From: DAOUAT01 sp964551735
GTDB lineage: Bacteria; Chloroflexota; Anaerolineae; CG2-30-64-16
DNA: 64,000 nt
Reading direction: 5' to 3'
NCBI GenBank assembly: GCA_964551735.1
Contig: CAZKEF010000002.1
Location: 62,001-126,000, forward strand
The notes under the pieces were generated by a model. The model ran no database searches, had not been told where the DNA came from, and was given only the letters and a program-made list of their open reading frames with translations. This document shows, piece after piece, positions 54,288 to 63,682 of the stretch (the first letter of the stretch is position 1; every line of letters begins with the position of its first letter). Position numbers and translations under genes: made by a program.

Positions 54288-56693
54288 ATGCCGCTGCCGA
54301 CCCCCCAGCTCGATGACCGGACCTTCGACCAGCTCGTGGCCGAGGCTCGGGCGCGCATCCCCCGCTTCACGCCGGAGTGGACCAACTTCAACGACGCCGA
54401 CCCCGGCATGACGCTGGTCAAGCTGCACGCCTGGCTCACGGAGACCATCCTGTTCCGGCTCAACCAGATCCCGGACCTCAACTACATCCAGTTCTTGAAC
54501 CTGCTCAACGTGCAGCCGCACCCGGCCCTGGCCGCCCGCGCCCAGCTTACCTTCAAGCTGAAGAAGCTCAGCGATCCCGTCTCCGACCCGCTGCTGGTCT
54601 ACATCCCCAAAGGCACCCAGGTCGGTGTGGATGACCCCGAGTTGACGCAGCCGCTGACATTTGAGACCGACCGCACGCTGGCTGCGCTCAACGCCGTGGT
54701 GGCGGCCGTCATCGTGCCCAGCGGCGGATCGCCGCCCCGTGACCAGGTCACCGAATACAACGCCGACAAGGCGGAGGTGCGCTTCCCGGTGCCGTTCTAC
54801 CCGTTCGGCAGCAACCCGGCGGTCGGCGCCGTCTGTCTGCTGGGCATCTTGCCGCGGCCGCACCGCCAGAAGGGCAAGAACTACAGCCTGGATCGTTTCC
54901 CCGCGGGCGAGCTGGACCTGACCGCCTTCGTGCCCCAGGTGAACGAACCCAGCGCGGCCAGCCCGGATGCGGCCGACGAAGGTCCGCTGGGCATGGAATG
55001 CCTCTTCCCCTGGCAGGCCGCGGCCGAGAGCCAGCAGATCGTTTGGGAGGCGTATCGGGGCACGCAGCCGGCCAGCCAGTTCCCCGCCCTGGTCAACGCC
55101 GACGCGTGGGCGCCGCTGGCGGGCATGGATGAAACCGCCGGCCTGGCGCGCAGCGGGCACATCTACCTGGACGTGCCGGGCGGCCTGACCCCGGTGGCGT
55201 TTGCCGCCTTGAGCCGCGATTTGTGGGCTCAACTCGGGCTGCACAAGCCGCCGGCCACGGCCGGTGAGCTGGCCGACGACATCCAGGGGACCAGCGGGTT
55301 CACCCTGGCCGCTGAGCAGCTCGACAAAGATACCTGGGAGCAGATGGGCCTGAGCGGGACTGCGCTGGATAGCCTGTGCGCGGAGTTAGCCAAGCCCAGC
55401 CCTTCACCCAGCACCGTGGCAGCCATCGTCACAGCAGCAGCCGGCCTGAACCCCAAGGCGGTCGCGGAAGAAACGTGGACCGATCTCGGCTACGATGCGG
55501 CCCCGGTGCCCTACGATCTGGTCTGGTTGCGCGCGCGGGTGGTGGAGAAGCCCGATGAGGCGCCGCAAGTCACCGAATTTCGCCTGAACACGGTGGCGGC
55601 CACCGCTGCGGTTACCCGCGTGGAGGAGATCCTGGGGACCAGCAACGGCCGGCCCGGCCAAACCCTGGCGTTGAGTCGCACCCCGGTTCTGGTTGACGCC
55701 GCGACGCGGCAGCCCGATCTGACCCTGGTGGTGACGGAGCTGGCCGGCGAGGCGGAGACCTGGCGCGTGGCCGAGGATTTCTACGGCGCAGGGCCGGCGG
55801 ATCCTGTCTTCCTCCTGGATGCGCAGGCCGGGGTTGTCACTTTCGGTGACGGCATCCACGGCCGCATCCCAGGCGCAGGCGCCGAGGTGCGGGCCCGCCG
55901 CTATCGCTACGGCGGCGGCGCGGTGGGCAACGTGGGCGCAGGCGCGATCTCCAAGCTCAAGAGCGCGCTGCCCAGCGTGGACAGCGTGACCAACCTGCGC
56001 GCAGCGGCCGGCGGCGCCGACATCGAGCCGCTATCCGAGGTCATGTTGCGCGCCCCTCACGACCTGCGTATGCGCGACCGGGCGGTGACGCAGGATGATT
56101 TCGCGGCGCTGGCGCTTCAGACACCGGGGGTGCGCATTCAGCGCGCCTACGCCCTGGCGCTCACGGCGGTCGACACCACCAAGTCGCCGCCGGAACTGAA
56201 GGAAGACACGCCCGGCGCGGTCACCGTGGTCATCCTGCCCGAAAACAAAGAGGACAAGCCCCAGCCCACCGAAGACCAGCTCCGCCTGGTCTGCGCGCAC
56301 CTCAGCAGCCGGCGCCTGATCACAACCGAGCTCTACGTGGTCGGCCCCCGGTATCGCGAGATCAGCAAGCTGGAGCTAGAAGTGACGGTCGGCCGGCCGT
56401 TCGACCTGAAAGTCGTGCGCGACGCGGTGATCGCGCGCCTGCGACGCTATTTCCATCCGTTGCAGGGCGGCGAAGATGGCCGCGGCTGGCCTTTCGGCCA
56501 GGATGTCTTCTTCGGCAACGTCTACCAGCAGGCGCTCAGCGTGCCCGGCGTGGCGCGCGTCCTGTGCCTGGAGCTTGCAGCCGCCGATGGCGAGGAGCTC
56601 TGCGACGACGTGCTCAACGTCGAGCCCGGCGCCCTGGTGTATCTGCCGGCCGAGGCCCTCGATGTCAAGGTGAAATATGAGCGCACCGCTTAA
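54288..56693 (+). CDS. eCIS baseplate J-like protein (Afp11)
   Basis: 801 residues. N-terminal: LDDRTFDQLVAEARARIPRFTPEWTNFNDADPGMTLVKLHAWLTETILFRLNQIPD, the signature of putative baseplate assembly proteins of the TIGR02243 type. The J domain is in the C-terminal third: VTFGDGIHGRIPGAGAEVRARRYRYGGGAVGNVGAGAI, RAAAGGADIEPLSEVMLRAPHDLRMRDRAVTQDDFAALALQTPGVRIQRAYAL, and PLQGGEDGRGWPFGQDVFFGNVYQQALSVPGVARV at the end. It forms the main wedge ring with gp25 and Afp12. The 3' end overlaps the next gene by 17 bases. Confidence 0.95.
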   Translation: MPLPTPQLDDRTFDQLVAEARARIPRFTPEWTNFNDADPGMTLVKLHAWLTETILFRLNQIPDLNYIQFLNLLNVQPHPALAARAQLTFKLKKLSDPVSDPLLVYIPKGTQVGVDDPELTQPLTFETDRTLAALNAVVAAVIVPSGGSPPRDQVTEYNADKAEVRFPVPFYPFGSNPAVGAVCLLGILPRPHRQKGKNYSLDRFPAGELDLTAFVPQVNEPSAASPDAADEGPLGMECLFPWQAAAESQQIVWEAYRGTQPASQFPALVNADAWAPLAGMDETAGLARSGHIYLDVPGGLTPVAFAALSRDLWAQLGLHKPPATAGELADDIQGTSGFTLAAEQLDKDTWEQMGLSGTALDSLCAELAKPSPSPSTVAAIVTAAAGLNPKAVAEETWTDLGYDAAPVPYDLVWLRARVVEKPDEAPQVTEFRLNTVAATAAVTRVEEILGTSNGRPGQTLALSRTPVLVDAATRQPDLTLVVTELAGEAETWRVAEDFYGAGPADPVFLLDAQAGVVTFGDGIHGRIPGAGAEVRARRYRYGGGAVGNVGAGAISKLKSALPSVDSVTNLRAAAGGADIEPLSEVMLRAPHDLRMRDRAVTQDDFAALALQTPGVRIQRAYALALTAVDTTKSPPELKEDTPGAVTVVILPENKEDKPQPTEDQLRLVCAHLSSRRLITTELYVVGPRYREISKLELEVTVGRPFDLKVVRDAVIARLRRYFHPLQGGEDGRGWPFGQDVFFGNVYQQALSVPGVARVLCLELAAADGEELCDDVLNVEPGALVYLPAEALDVKVKYERTA

Positions 56694-58701
56694 GCCCGTG
56701 CGGGACCCGTTCCTGCGCTTTGCGAACGCCACCGACTGGAACGCTGGCCGTTATGCGCAGACATCATACGATGAGGCTGCCGGCGGCGTGCGCCTCGGTG
56801 ACGCCGCGGCCACCCCCATCGCGCCGACCGAACCGGCTGGCACCTTCGGCGGCTTGACGCAGCCCACCGGCCTGGCCATCGGGCCACACGGACGCCTGTT
56901 CCTGGCTGACCCCGACCGCAACCGCGTCCTGACCTACACGACGCACGAGAAGGCGTTCGTGCCGTTATGGGCGCCGCGCGCGAGCGAGCCTCCGGACGCG
57001 TACACATTGCTGAGCCCGCGCGGGATCGCCATTAGCCCTGACAGCGACCTGGTGATCGCCGACACTGGCCACGGCCGCGTGATCTTCTACACCTGGCCGG
57101 GCCTGGCGGCCCGCCACATCCTGGCCATGCCCGGCGGCGAGCCGTGGGACCTGGCCTACGATGCTGAAGGCCGCCTCTATGTGGCGGACGCGACCGCCGG
57201 TCGGGTCTGGCGCTACGACCGCTTGTGGCGGCTCGATGACGACTATTCGGGCGGCCGGCCGGTGCTGATCGAGCCACGCCACCTGGCAGTTGATGCCACT
57301 GGCAGCGTCCTCGTACTGGACAGCAGCCTGCAAGCCGTGATCGAGCTGGACCTGCAAGGCCGCGCCGTCGCGGCCCAGGGCGCGCGGCCGGTCATCGGCG
57401 TCACAGGGGCCTTACCGTCACCTGAACCGCGCCTCTTCCGCCGGGAACTACCCCTACCGCTGCGGTGGGACGGCACAAGCCTGTGGCTGCCGCAGGAAGA
57501 GCGGCCGCGCTGTCCCGAGCTGGAGCTCGCCGGGCTGGAGGTGGATCGCCTGGGCCGCGTGCCGGGGTTGGGCCTGGCTTTGCTGGCCCTGCCGATGAGC
57601 GTCCGTTACCCGCGGGCAGGCAGCTACATCACGCCGGCCCTGGACAGCGGCAGCGTGGGCTGCGCCTGGCACCGCCTGACCCTGGATTGCGCCATCCCGA
57701 CGGCCACCAGCGTCGTCGTGCGCACCTACACCACAGCGGCTGACATCGGGTTGGAACGCGTGGCCGACTTGCCGCCGGACCGCTGGTCAACGCCGTTGGT
57801 CATCACCAGCGACGATCGTCCGGAGGTCTTGGTGCAGAGCCCGCCGGGTCGCTACCTCTGGATGCAGTTTCAGTTGAGCAGCAACGGCTCCGCCACGCCT
57901 CTGCTTCGGGCGCTGACCGTCTACGCCCCGCGGCAATCATCGCTGCATTACCTGCCGCCGGTCTTCCGGGAGGATCCCGTCAGCGCCGATTTCCTGGATC
58001 GCTACCTGAGCTACTTCAACACCGTTTTCGATGAGATCGAGAGCCAGATCGAGCGCTTCACCGGCTACTTGAACCCGGACGGCGCGCCATCCGGTGACTT
58101 CCTGGCCTGGCTGGCCAGTTGGGTGGATATCGCCTTCCTGGCGGAATGGCCGGACGCGACACGGCGCGAGTTCGTGCGCCGGGCCATCGCGCTCCACAAA
58201 CAGCGCGGCACCATCGCCGGCCTGCAGGCAGTCCTGCGGCTGCACAGTGGCCTGGCCGCGCCATACCCGGTCATCGTGGAGCATTTCCGGCTGCGAAGCG
58301 CCCTTGCACGCCGGGAGATGGGCGCTGAAGACCTGGTCAACAACCAGCTCTACCTGGCCGGGATACCGCTGGCGCCCCAGGCGACTGAGATCGCCCACCA
58401 CTTCACCATCGTAGTCCCCAGCCGCGCGGCGCCCGACGCAGCCGCCGAGGAGACGCTGCGGCGCGTTATTGACCAACAAAAGCCAGCACACACACGCTAT
58501 CAACTACGGATCGTTGCGCCCGGCCTGCGCATCGGGTGTCAATCCACCATCGGCGTTGACACTCTCCTGGGACCTTATCCGACAGCGGCCCTGAGCGAAA
58601 TGACGTTGGCCCAAAGCAGCCAACTGGCAGCGCCTGAGCCGCGCAACCCCCGGCTGGGCCGCAACCGCCTTGTTTCCAAGACGTGCAACTGCGCATCGTA
58701 A
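56677..58701 (+). CDS. eCIS tail protein I-like (Afp12) with N-terminal beta-propeller
   Basis: 674 residues. The C-terminal 250 residues (from about 420) are the phage tail protein I type: LHYLPPVFREDPVSADFLDRYLSYFNTVFDEIESQIERF, DFLAWLASWVDIAFLAEWPDATRREFVRRAIALHKQRGTIAGLQAVLRLHSG. The N-terminal part is a run of NHL-like propeller blades: PTGLAIGPHGRLFLADPDRNRVLTY, SPRGIAISPDSDLVIADTGHGRVIFY, EPWDLAYDAEGRLYVADATAGRVWRYD, EPRHLAVDATGSVLVLDSS. A propeller joined to the baseplate wedge would be exposed on the particle and could bind target surfaces or other proteins. Overlap with the J-like gene indicates coupled translation. Confidence 0.9.
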   Translation: MSAPLKPVRDPFLRFANATDWNAGRYAQTSYDEAAGGVRLGDAAATPIAPTEPAGTFGGLTQPTGLAIGPHGRLFLADPDRNRVLTYTTHEKAFVPLWAPRASEPPDAYTLLSPRGIAISPDSDLVIADTGHGRVIFYTWPGLAARHILAMPGGEPWDLAYDAEGRLYVADATAGRVWRYDRLWRLDDDYSGGRPVLIEPRHLAVDATGSVLVLDSSLQAVIELDLQGRAVAAQGARPVIGVTGALPSPEPRLFRRELPLPLRWDGTSLWLPQEERPRCPELELAGLEVDRLGRVPGLGLALLALPMSVRYPRAGSYITPALDSGSVGCAWHRLTLDCAIPTATSVVVRTYTTAADIGLERVADLPPDRWSTPLVITSDDRPEVLVQSPPGRYLWMQFQLSSNGSATPLLRALTVYAPRQSSLHYLPPVFREDPVSADFLDRYLSYFNTVFDEIESQIERFTGYLNPDGAPSGDFLAWLASWVDIAFLAEWPDATRREFVRRAIALHKQRGTIAGLQAVLRLHSGLAAPYPVIVEHFRLRSALARREMGAEDLVNNQLYLAGIPLAPQATEIAHHFTIVVPSRAAPDAAAEETLRRVIDQQKPAHTRYQLRIVAPGLRIGCQSTIGVDTLLGPYPTAALSEMTLAQSSQLAAPEPRNPRLGRNRLVSKTCNCAS

Positions 58702-58711
58702 GGAGTCATGT

Positions 58712-61456
58712 ATGAGCAACACAAACTCGACTTGCATCCCGAACCCAACCTGCATCCCGTGCGGCATCCAAACCTTCCGCCGGAACACCTACTTCAACGG
58801 CAAGCTGCTGGTGGAACGCGACTTCGCCAACGAGCAGGCCTACTTGGTGGGCAAGGATTGGGTGCACAACAGCCTCTTGCACGGCATGGGCACCGTCTGC
58901 GGGCTGAAAGTGATCGCGCACCGGAACCCCGAATGTCAGGACAAGTTCGTCATCCTCCAGCCTGGCATGGCGCTGGACTGCTGCGGCCGCGAGATCATGG
59001 TCACCGAGGAGATGTTGGTTCCTCTGATCCAGCCCACCCTGGTTGATGATAAGGCCGAGGTAGGCACGGCGCAGGACCTGTTCATCGCCCTCTGCTACCA
59101 GGAATGCCTGGAAGAAAAGATCCCGGTCATTCTGCCCGACTGCGACTGCGCCGACCAAAGCGAGGCCTACAATCGGGTGCGCGAGAGCTTCAAGGTTCAC
59201 CAGTTCTTCCAGAAGGCCGGCGTGCGACCTCCCGTGCGCCAACCGCTGCGCGCACGGCTGGATTGGCTCCATACCATCGCCCTGGCGAAGCAGAGCCCGC
59301 GCGCCGTGGCCGCGGACGACCAGTACCAGCAGCTCTACGTCGCAGCCCAGGCGATCGCGGCCGACGAGGGCGAGACCGCCAAGAATCTGGCGGCGCGGCT
59401 CTACGCGTATCGCACCGACACGCACGATCTGATCACGGCCGTAGATGGCGGGCAGCAGCCCACCGACCTGGCCCTCTCATTGCTCGGCGACCGCATCTAC
59501 CTGGCGACACAGATGACCGCCACGGGGCCTGTGCTCCCTGGCCCAGCCCTCCCCACCAAGCTGGGGCCGGTGATCGCCTTCTACAAGGAATCCGAAATCC
59601 GCACGAAGCAGCAGCCAGCAGACATTCTGCGGATCCCCGGCCCCGCCCGGTTGATCGTCTCCCCGCGCACCGGGGTCCTCTTCGCCCTCGTCCTGAAAGC
59701 CAGGGATTCCGGCAATGCCCGGCTGCTGCAGTGGACCGACGAGGCCATCCGCGACTGGTTGGACGGCACGACAACCAGCCTGCCGGCCGGTGGCACGCTA
59801 GACTTCGACAGCCCGTTGGATGACAACGAAGGCGCGAACATGCTGGCCATCACACCGGACGGCAGGTATCTCTTCATCGCCGATGCCGCCAACAACCGCA
59901 TGCGGGTGGTGGAAGTAGCGACGCTGAAAGAGCTGAGCCCTGCACTCACGCCGATCGGCCAGCCCCTGGCCGTGACCACCAGCCTTGACAGCCAATACCT
60001 GACCGTGTTGTGGGCAGGGACAGACGTACAAGCCGGCCAGGCCTTCTTGAGCCGCTACCGGCTGGACACCACCAGTGGCCCGCTGGCGCTTTTCCCCGAA
60101 GGTCGCGGGGCCGCCTGGCCGAGCGCACCGCACGACCTGGCCATGGCCCCCAACGAGCGTTGGGCCTACGTGCTCGAGATTTCGGCCGAGGGCCAAAGCC
60201 AGGTGCAGACCATTGACATGTTCGAGGCCAGCAAACCCGGCGCAGGCCCGGCCGATGCCCGCGGCACACACGAACCGATCGCCGGCCAGCCGCGCTATCA
60301 ACGGCTGGCAGTGCTGGGCGGCCGGCTCTACGTGGCCGCAGACGACGAAGCTGCTGGTCGCCAGCCCGAACGCGGCCTGGTAGCCGTGCTGGACGTGGAA
60401 GAGGCCGCGTGTGATGAACTGTTCGTCAGCGCGCTGGATGGCTGCCCTGGCTGCCAGGACGGCGGCGCTGAAGGCCATTGCGTCATCGTGGCGCACATCC
60501 CGGACTACATCCCCGGCGCCAAAGTCAAAGACGCCGGTCAGGCCGGCGAAGGCGATAACGTTATTGACAACCTGACCCATCGCCCCCTGGTGCCCAGCAC
60601 CAACAACATCGTAAAGGTGATCCGCTGCATGTTGGACCAGGGCCTTGCCGAGGGCAAGCCCGGTCCCCGCGGCCCGGAAGGCCCAGACGGTCCGCAAGGG
60701 CCCAAGGGCGAAAAGGGCGACAAAGGCGAGAAGGGTGATAAGGGTGATAAGGGCGAAAAGGGCGAGAAGGGTGATAAAGGCGACAAGGGCGAGAAGGGTG
60801 ATAAAGGCCTCAAGGGAGACACAGGCGATCCGGGCCCCATCGAGGACCCGGACCTGACGCACATCATCGGGCTGAGTTGGGCGCACAACATGGTTGTCGC
60901 CAACCTGGATGAGCTCCTCAAACTCATGACAGACGACAAATTCGCTGAGCCCGGGCCGCGGAAGGATGGCCTGGGGCTAGTCATCGAGTTCGATCGTGAA
61001 GTGCAGATGGCCACGGTGTTCCAACAGCGCAAAGCCGGCAGTCCATCTGCCGGCACGCGCAGCGAGGTCTTCCAGCTTCACGAACGGCCATTTTCCTCGG
61101 AAAACGGTGCGCTGTGTGAATGCTTGCTCAGGGGCGCCATCCATCAGCCGGTCAAAGTGACCGCCAAGGATCCGGCCACCAACCGTATCCTGGAGATCGA
61201 TCCGCTGCCGCTCGGCGAAAAGACAGCATCCGCGGTGCGGCTCTTCTTCACCAAAGCTAGCACGCCGCCCATGCTGTTCAACGCCGAACGGCTGCTCCTG
61301 CGGGTGATCTTCCGCGGCGACTTCGCGCTCGACACCAGCGACAAGGCCGTGGACGCCAACAACATCGGCGGCCTGGTCGCGCACAAGCGGCGCAGCGGCG
61401 ATGGCCGCCAGGGCGGCACGTTCGAAAGCTGGTTCTACCTGGGCGACCGCGACTAA
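58712..61456 (+). CDS. Large eCIS fibre/adhesin candidate with beta-propeller and collagen-like stalk
   Basis: 914 residues from ATG 58712 (AAGGAG upstream). Residues about 20-110 form a domain also found in the next gene: TYFNGKLLVERDFANEQAYLVGKDWVHNSLLHGMGTVCGLKV. A propeller-like region follows (about 300-600; MLAITPDGRYLFIADAANNRMRVVEV, LAMAPNERWAYVLEIS). Residues 648-710 are 21 perfect Gly-X-Y triplets rich in Lys, Glu and Asp, a collagen-type triple helix. A C-terminal globular domain of about 190 residues has no family that I recognise. Trimeric stalk plus head is the plan of a phage receptor-binding fibre. No signal peptide, as expected for a particle component. The position after Afp12 is where Afp13 (fibre) lies. 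Confidence 0.82.
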   Translation: MSNTNSTCIPNPTCIPCGIQTFRRNTYFNGKLLVERDFANEQAYLVGKDWVHNSLLHGMGTVCGLKVIAHRNPECQDKFVILQPGMALDCCGREIMVTEEMLVPLIQPTLVDDKAEVGTAQDLFIALCYQECLEEKIPVILPDCDCADQSEAYNRVRESFKVHQFFQKAGVRPPVRQPLRARLDWLHTIALAKQSPRAVAADDQYQQLYVAAQAIAADEGETAKNLAARLYAYRTDTHDLITAVDGGQQPTDLALSLLGDRIYLATQMTATGPVLPGPALPTKLGPVIAFYKESEIRTKQQPADILRIPGPARLIVSPRTGVLFALVLKARDSGNARLLQWTDEAIRDWLDGTTTSLPAGGTLDFDSPLDDNEGANMLAITPDGRYLFIADAANNRMRVVEVATLKELSPALTPIGQPLAVTTSLDSQYLTVLWAGTDVQAGQAFLSRYRLDTTSGPLALFPEGRGAAWPSAPHDLAMAPNERWAYVLEISAEGQSQVQTIDMFEASKPGAGPADARGTHEPIAGQPRYQRLAVLGGRLYVAADDEAAGRQPERGLVAVLDVEEAACDELFVSALDGCPGCQDGGAEGHCVIVAHIPDYIPGAKVKDAGQAGEGDNVIDNLTHRPLVPSTNNIVKVIRCMLDQGLAEGKPGPRGPEGPDGPQGPKGEKGDKGEKGDKGDKGEKGEKGDKGDKGEKGDKGLKGDTGDPGPIEDPDLTHIIGLSWAHNMVVANLDELLKLMTDDKFAEPGPRKDGLGLVIEFDREVQMATVFQQRKAGSPSAGTRSEVFQLHERPFSSENGALCECLLRGAIHQPVKVTAKDPATNRILEIDPLPLGEKTASAVRLFFTKASTPPMLFNAERLLLRVIFRGDFALDTSDKAVDANNIGGLVAHKRRSGDGRQGGTFESWFYLGDRD
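60653..60841 (+). repeat. Collagen-like Gly-X-Y repeat coding region
   Basis: 63 codons give 21 uninterrupted Gly-X-Y triplets, mostly GEK and GDK. The DNA is built of near-identical 9- to 18-base units (AAGGGCGAGAAGGGTGATAA-type), so triplet number is likely to vary by slippage among strains. Confidence 0.92.
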
Positions 61457-61477
61457 CGGGGCACAAGGAGCGAAGCC

Positions 61478-63679
61478 ATGCCTAACACCTTCGACACGGG
61501 CCTCGTCAGGCCGCGTTACTTCGACCGGCAGCAACTGAAGGCCGCCGACCTCCAGGCCGAGCAGACGTACTTTCGCGAGCGGCTGCGTCGCCACAACCGG
61601 TTCCTACATGGCTGGGGCGTGGTGTGCGGCGCCGGCGTGAGCGTCGAGATCAGCAAGGATGGCCAGCAGTGTACAGCCGTCGTCAAACCGGGCTACGTCG
61701 TCACCCCGCGCGGGGAGGAACTCTACATCCCGCCCGGCGTCGCGCTGAACATCTCGGATGGGCTCAAAATGTGTCTTCCCAGCGCCGAGCCGTGCGCCCA
61801 GCCCGAAGACCTGGGCGGCCAGCCAGCAAAGGCGCAGAAAATGGTGGTTGTCGATCTGCGCTCCCAGGCCCCGGGTTCGGGCCCGAACCCGCGCGTCGTG
61901 GACGGGGTCTCGTTCCAGGTTTTCGACTACGACGGGAGCGCAGCCAAAGAGACGCAGATAGACAATTGGGGCGGTTTCACCGGACTTAACTGCGGCTTCA
62001 GTGTCGAGGTTACCCTGCCGGCTACGACGGCCCTGGCAGCCCTGGAGCTGGCTACCTTCGCCAGTCCGGCAGACGTGACTGCGTTCAATGCCGATGGCTC
62101 GGTTGCCGACAAAGCCAGCACCAACCCGGATACCAATCCGCCGGAGACGTTGACCCTCAAGGGCTCAACGATTCAGCGGCTCGTCATTCAGGCGCCCCAA
62201 AACGAAACGCTGCTGCTAAGACTGGGTTACCAGGCGGTCGCTGCGACGGACATCTACCTGGCCGTGCGGCCCTTCGACAAGCTCAGCAACCCGACGCCGG
62301 CCATGCCCAACAAGTGTATGCCGCCGGGCGGGACTTACGAGTCCAGCCGCGTCTGCGAGATGGCGGAGTTCGCGATCCTGTGTGAGCTGCCAGCTTCACA
62401 CCAGGCGGCGGAACCTACTTGCGAAGATCTCGCCGCCATGGTCTGCGGCCAGCGCCGCGCACCATGTCCGCCCGAACCTCCGAAACCAGAAGATGATTTT
62501 GTCGTGCTGGCCCACCTCCAGGTGGCACCCGGCGGCGGTATCCAGGCGCTGGACAGCCTCCACGTGCGCCGCCTGCTCAGCGAGTCGCTGCAACTGGCCT
62601 ACCTGCGCTGCCTGTGCGAAACCGCGCCCGCGCCCGTGGCCGACTTCGCCGCCGAACCCCGGCGAGGCGCGCCTCCGCTAGATGTGCAATTCAAGGACGG
62701 GTCGTCCGGCCAGATCGACGGGTGGCTGTGGAACTTCGGCGACGGCAGCAGCAGCACGGTGCAACATCCCTCGCACCGCTACACCGGCGCGGGCACCTAC
62801 ACCGTCAGCTTGAAAGTGACCGGCCCCGGCGGGTCGGACACCGCCACGAAAGCCAGCTTCATCACAGCTACCCGAACCCTCTCGGCGTGCGCCCAAAAGA
62901 TTCTGGAGCGTGGGGTGATGACCGTGGGCGTGGACGAGGGGGTGGGCTGGCCCTTCTACATGCCAAACACATCCGAGGGCTTCGTCCCCGATCTGCTAGG
63001 CGAGCTCACGAATCGCCTGTTTGGGATATCCATCCCCATCGAGTGGCAGGTGCTCAACAGGGACCAGGCGCTGACCATGCTGGCGGCCGGCGAATTCGTG
63101 GACCTGTTCGTGCCTGGCCGCGCCCAGTCCAGCTTCAGTTCCGCTCTGGCGTGGGCCAACGAGTATTTCATTGATGGGATAAGACTCCTGGTGAAGCCCA
63201 GGTTCTGGGAAGCGATCGGCCGACAGCCTGGTGCGTTCAAGGCCCTGGATGGCCTGGCCGTGGGCTTCCTGCTGGCGGATAAGCAAACCGGACAAGGCAT
63301 CGATCAACTGACCAAAGAAACGGGCATCAGCCTCACAACGCGCAGGATCAGCGAGATCGACAACCCCATGGCAATGCTCGACAGCGAAGACATCGCTGCC
63401 CTGGCTGGACCCTGGTCCATGCTGCTGAGATTCTCCGAAGACATGCCCGCTGACTACCGCGTGGTGGGTCCGCTGCTCTCAGCCGTGGTGGACGGCAAAA
63501 TGGTCGGCCAACCGCTATACTATCAGTTGGGGGTAGTCCCCGAATGCAAAGACCTTGCAGCCGAGGTGAGCGAACTCCTGGCGGAATTGGTGAAAGCGGG
63601 CCAATGGCTGGACGTTTACAAGCAGTGGTTCCCTGAGGAGCCGCCGTGGAATCCGGAGGAGCTGCTAGGCGTGGGCTGA
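61478..63679 (+). CDS. eCIS surface protein: shared N-terminal domain, PKD domain and solute-binding-protein domain
   Basis: 733 residues. The N-terminal 100 residues (RPRYFDRQQLKAADLQAEQTYFRERLRRHNRFLHGWGVVCG) are the same domain as in the preceding fibre gene and probably attach it to the baseplate. A region of about 280 residues without known family follows. Residues about 382-463 are a PKD domain (ADFAAEPRRGAPPLDVQFKDGSSG, WLWNFGDGSSSTVQHPSHRYTGAGTYTVSLKVTGPGG). Residues 468-730 look like a family 3 solute-binding protein: ILERGVMTVGVDEGVGWPFYMPNTSEGFVPDLLGELTNRLFG, DLFVPGRAQSSFSSALAWANEYFIDGIRLLVK, LDGLAVGFLLADKQTG, and WLDVYKQWFP at the end. There is no signal peptide. A solute-binding domain on an injection particle is unusual; it may bind a target-cell ligand or receptor. 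Confidence 0.85.
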   Translation: MPNTFDTGLVRPRYFDRQQLKAADLQAEQTYFRERLRRHNRFLHGWGVVCGAGVSVEISKDGQQCTAVVKPGYVVTPRGEELYIPPGVALNISDGLKMCLPSAEPCAQPEDLGGQPAKAQKMVVVDLRSQAPGSGPNPRVVDGVSFQVFDYDGSAAKETQIDNWGGFTGLNCGFSVEVTLPATTALAALELATFASPADVTAFNADGSVADKASTNPDTNPPETLTLKGSTIQRLVIQAPQNETLLLRLGYQAVAATDIYLAVRPFDKLSNPTPAMPNKCMPPGGTYESSRVCEMAEFAILCELPASHQAAEPTCEDLAAMVCGQRRAPCPPEPPKPEDDFVVLAHLQVAPGGGIQALDSLHVRRLLSESLQLAYLRCLCETAPAPVADFAAEPRRGAPPLDVQFKDGSSGQIDGWLWNFGDGSSSTVQHPSHRYTGAGTYTVSLKVTGPGGSDTATKASFITATRTLSACAQKILERGVMTVGVDEGVGWPFYMPNTSEGFVPDLLGELTNRLFGISIPIEWQVLNRDQALTMLAAGEFVDLFVPGRAQSSFSSALAWANEYFIDGIRLLVKPRFWEAIGRQPGAFKALDGLAVGFLLADKQTGQGIDQLTKETGISLTTRRISEIDNPMAMLDSEDIAALAGPWSMLLRFSEDMPADYRVVGPLLSAVVDGKMVGQPLYYQLGVVPECKDLAAEVSELLAELVKAGQWLDVYKQWFPEEPPWNPEELLGVG

Positions 63680-63682
63680 TCG

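Noticed and set aside
53811..55244. 477-codon minus-strand open frame opposite the gp25 and J genes
   Set aside because: Antisense to well-conserved baseplate genes; no ribosome site and no recognisable domain.
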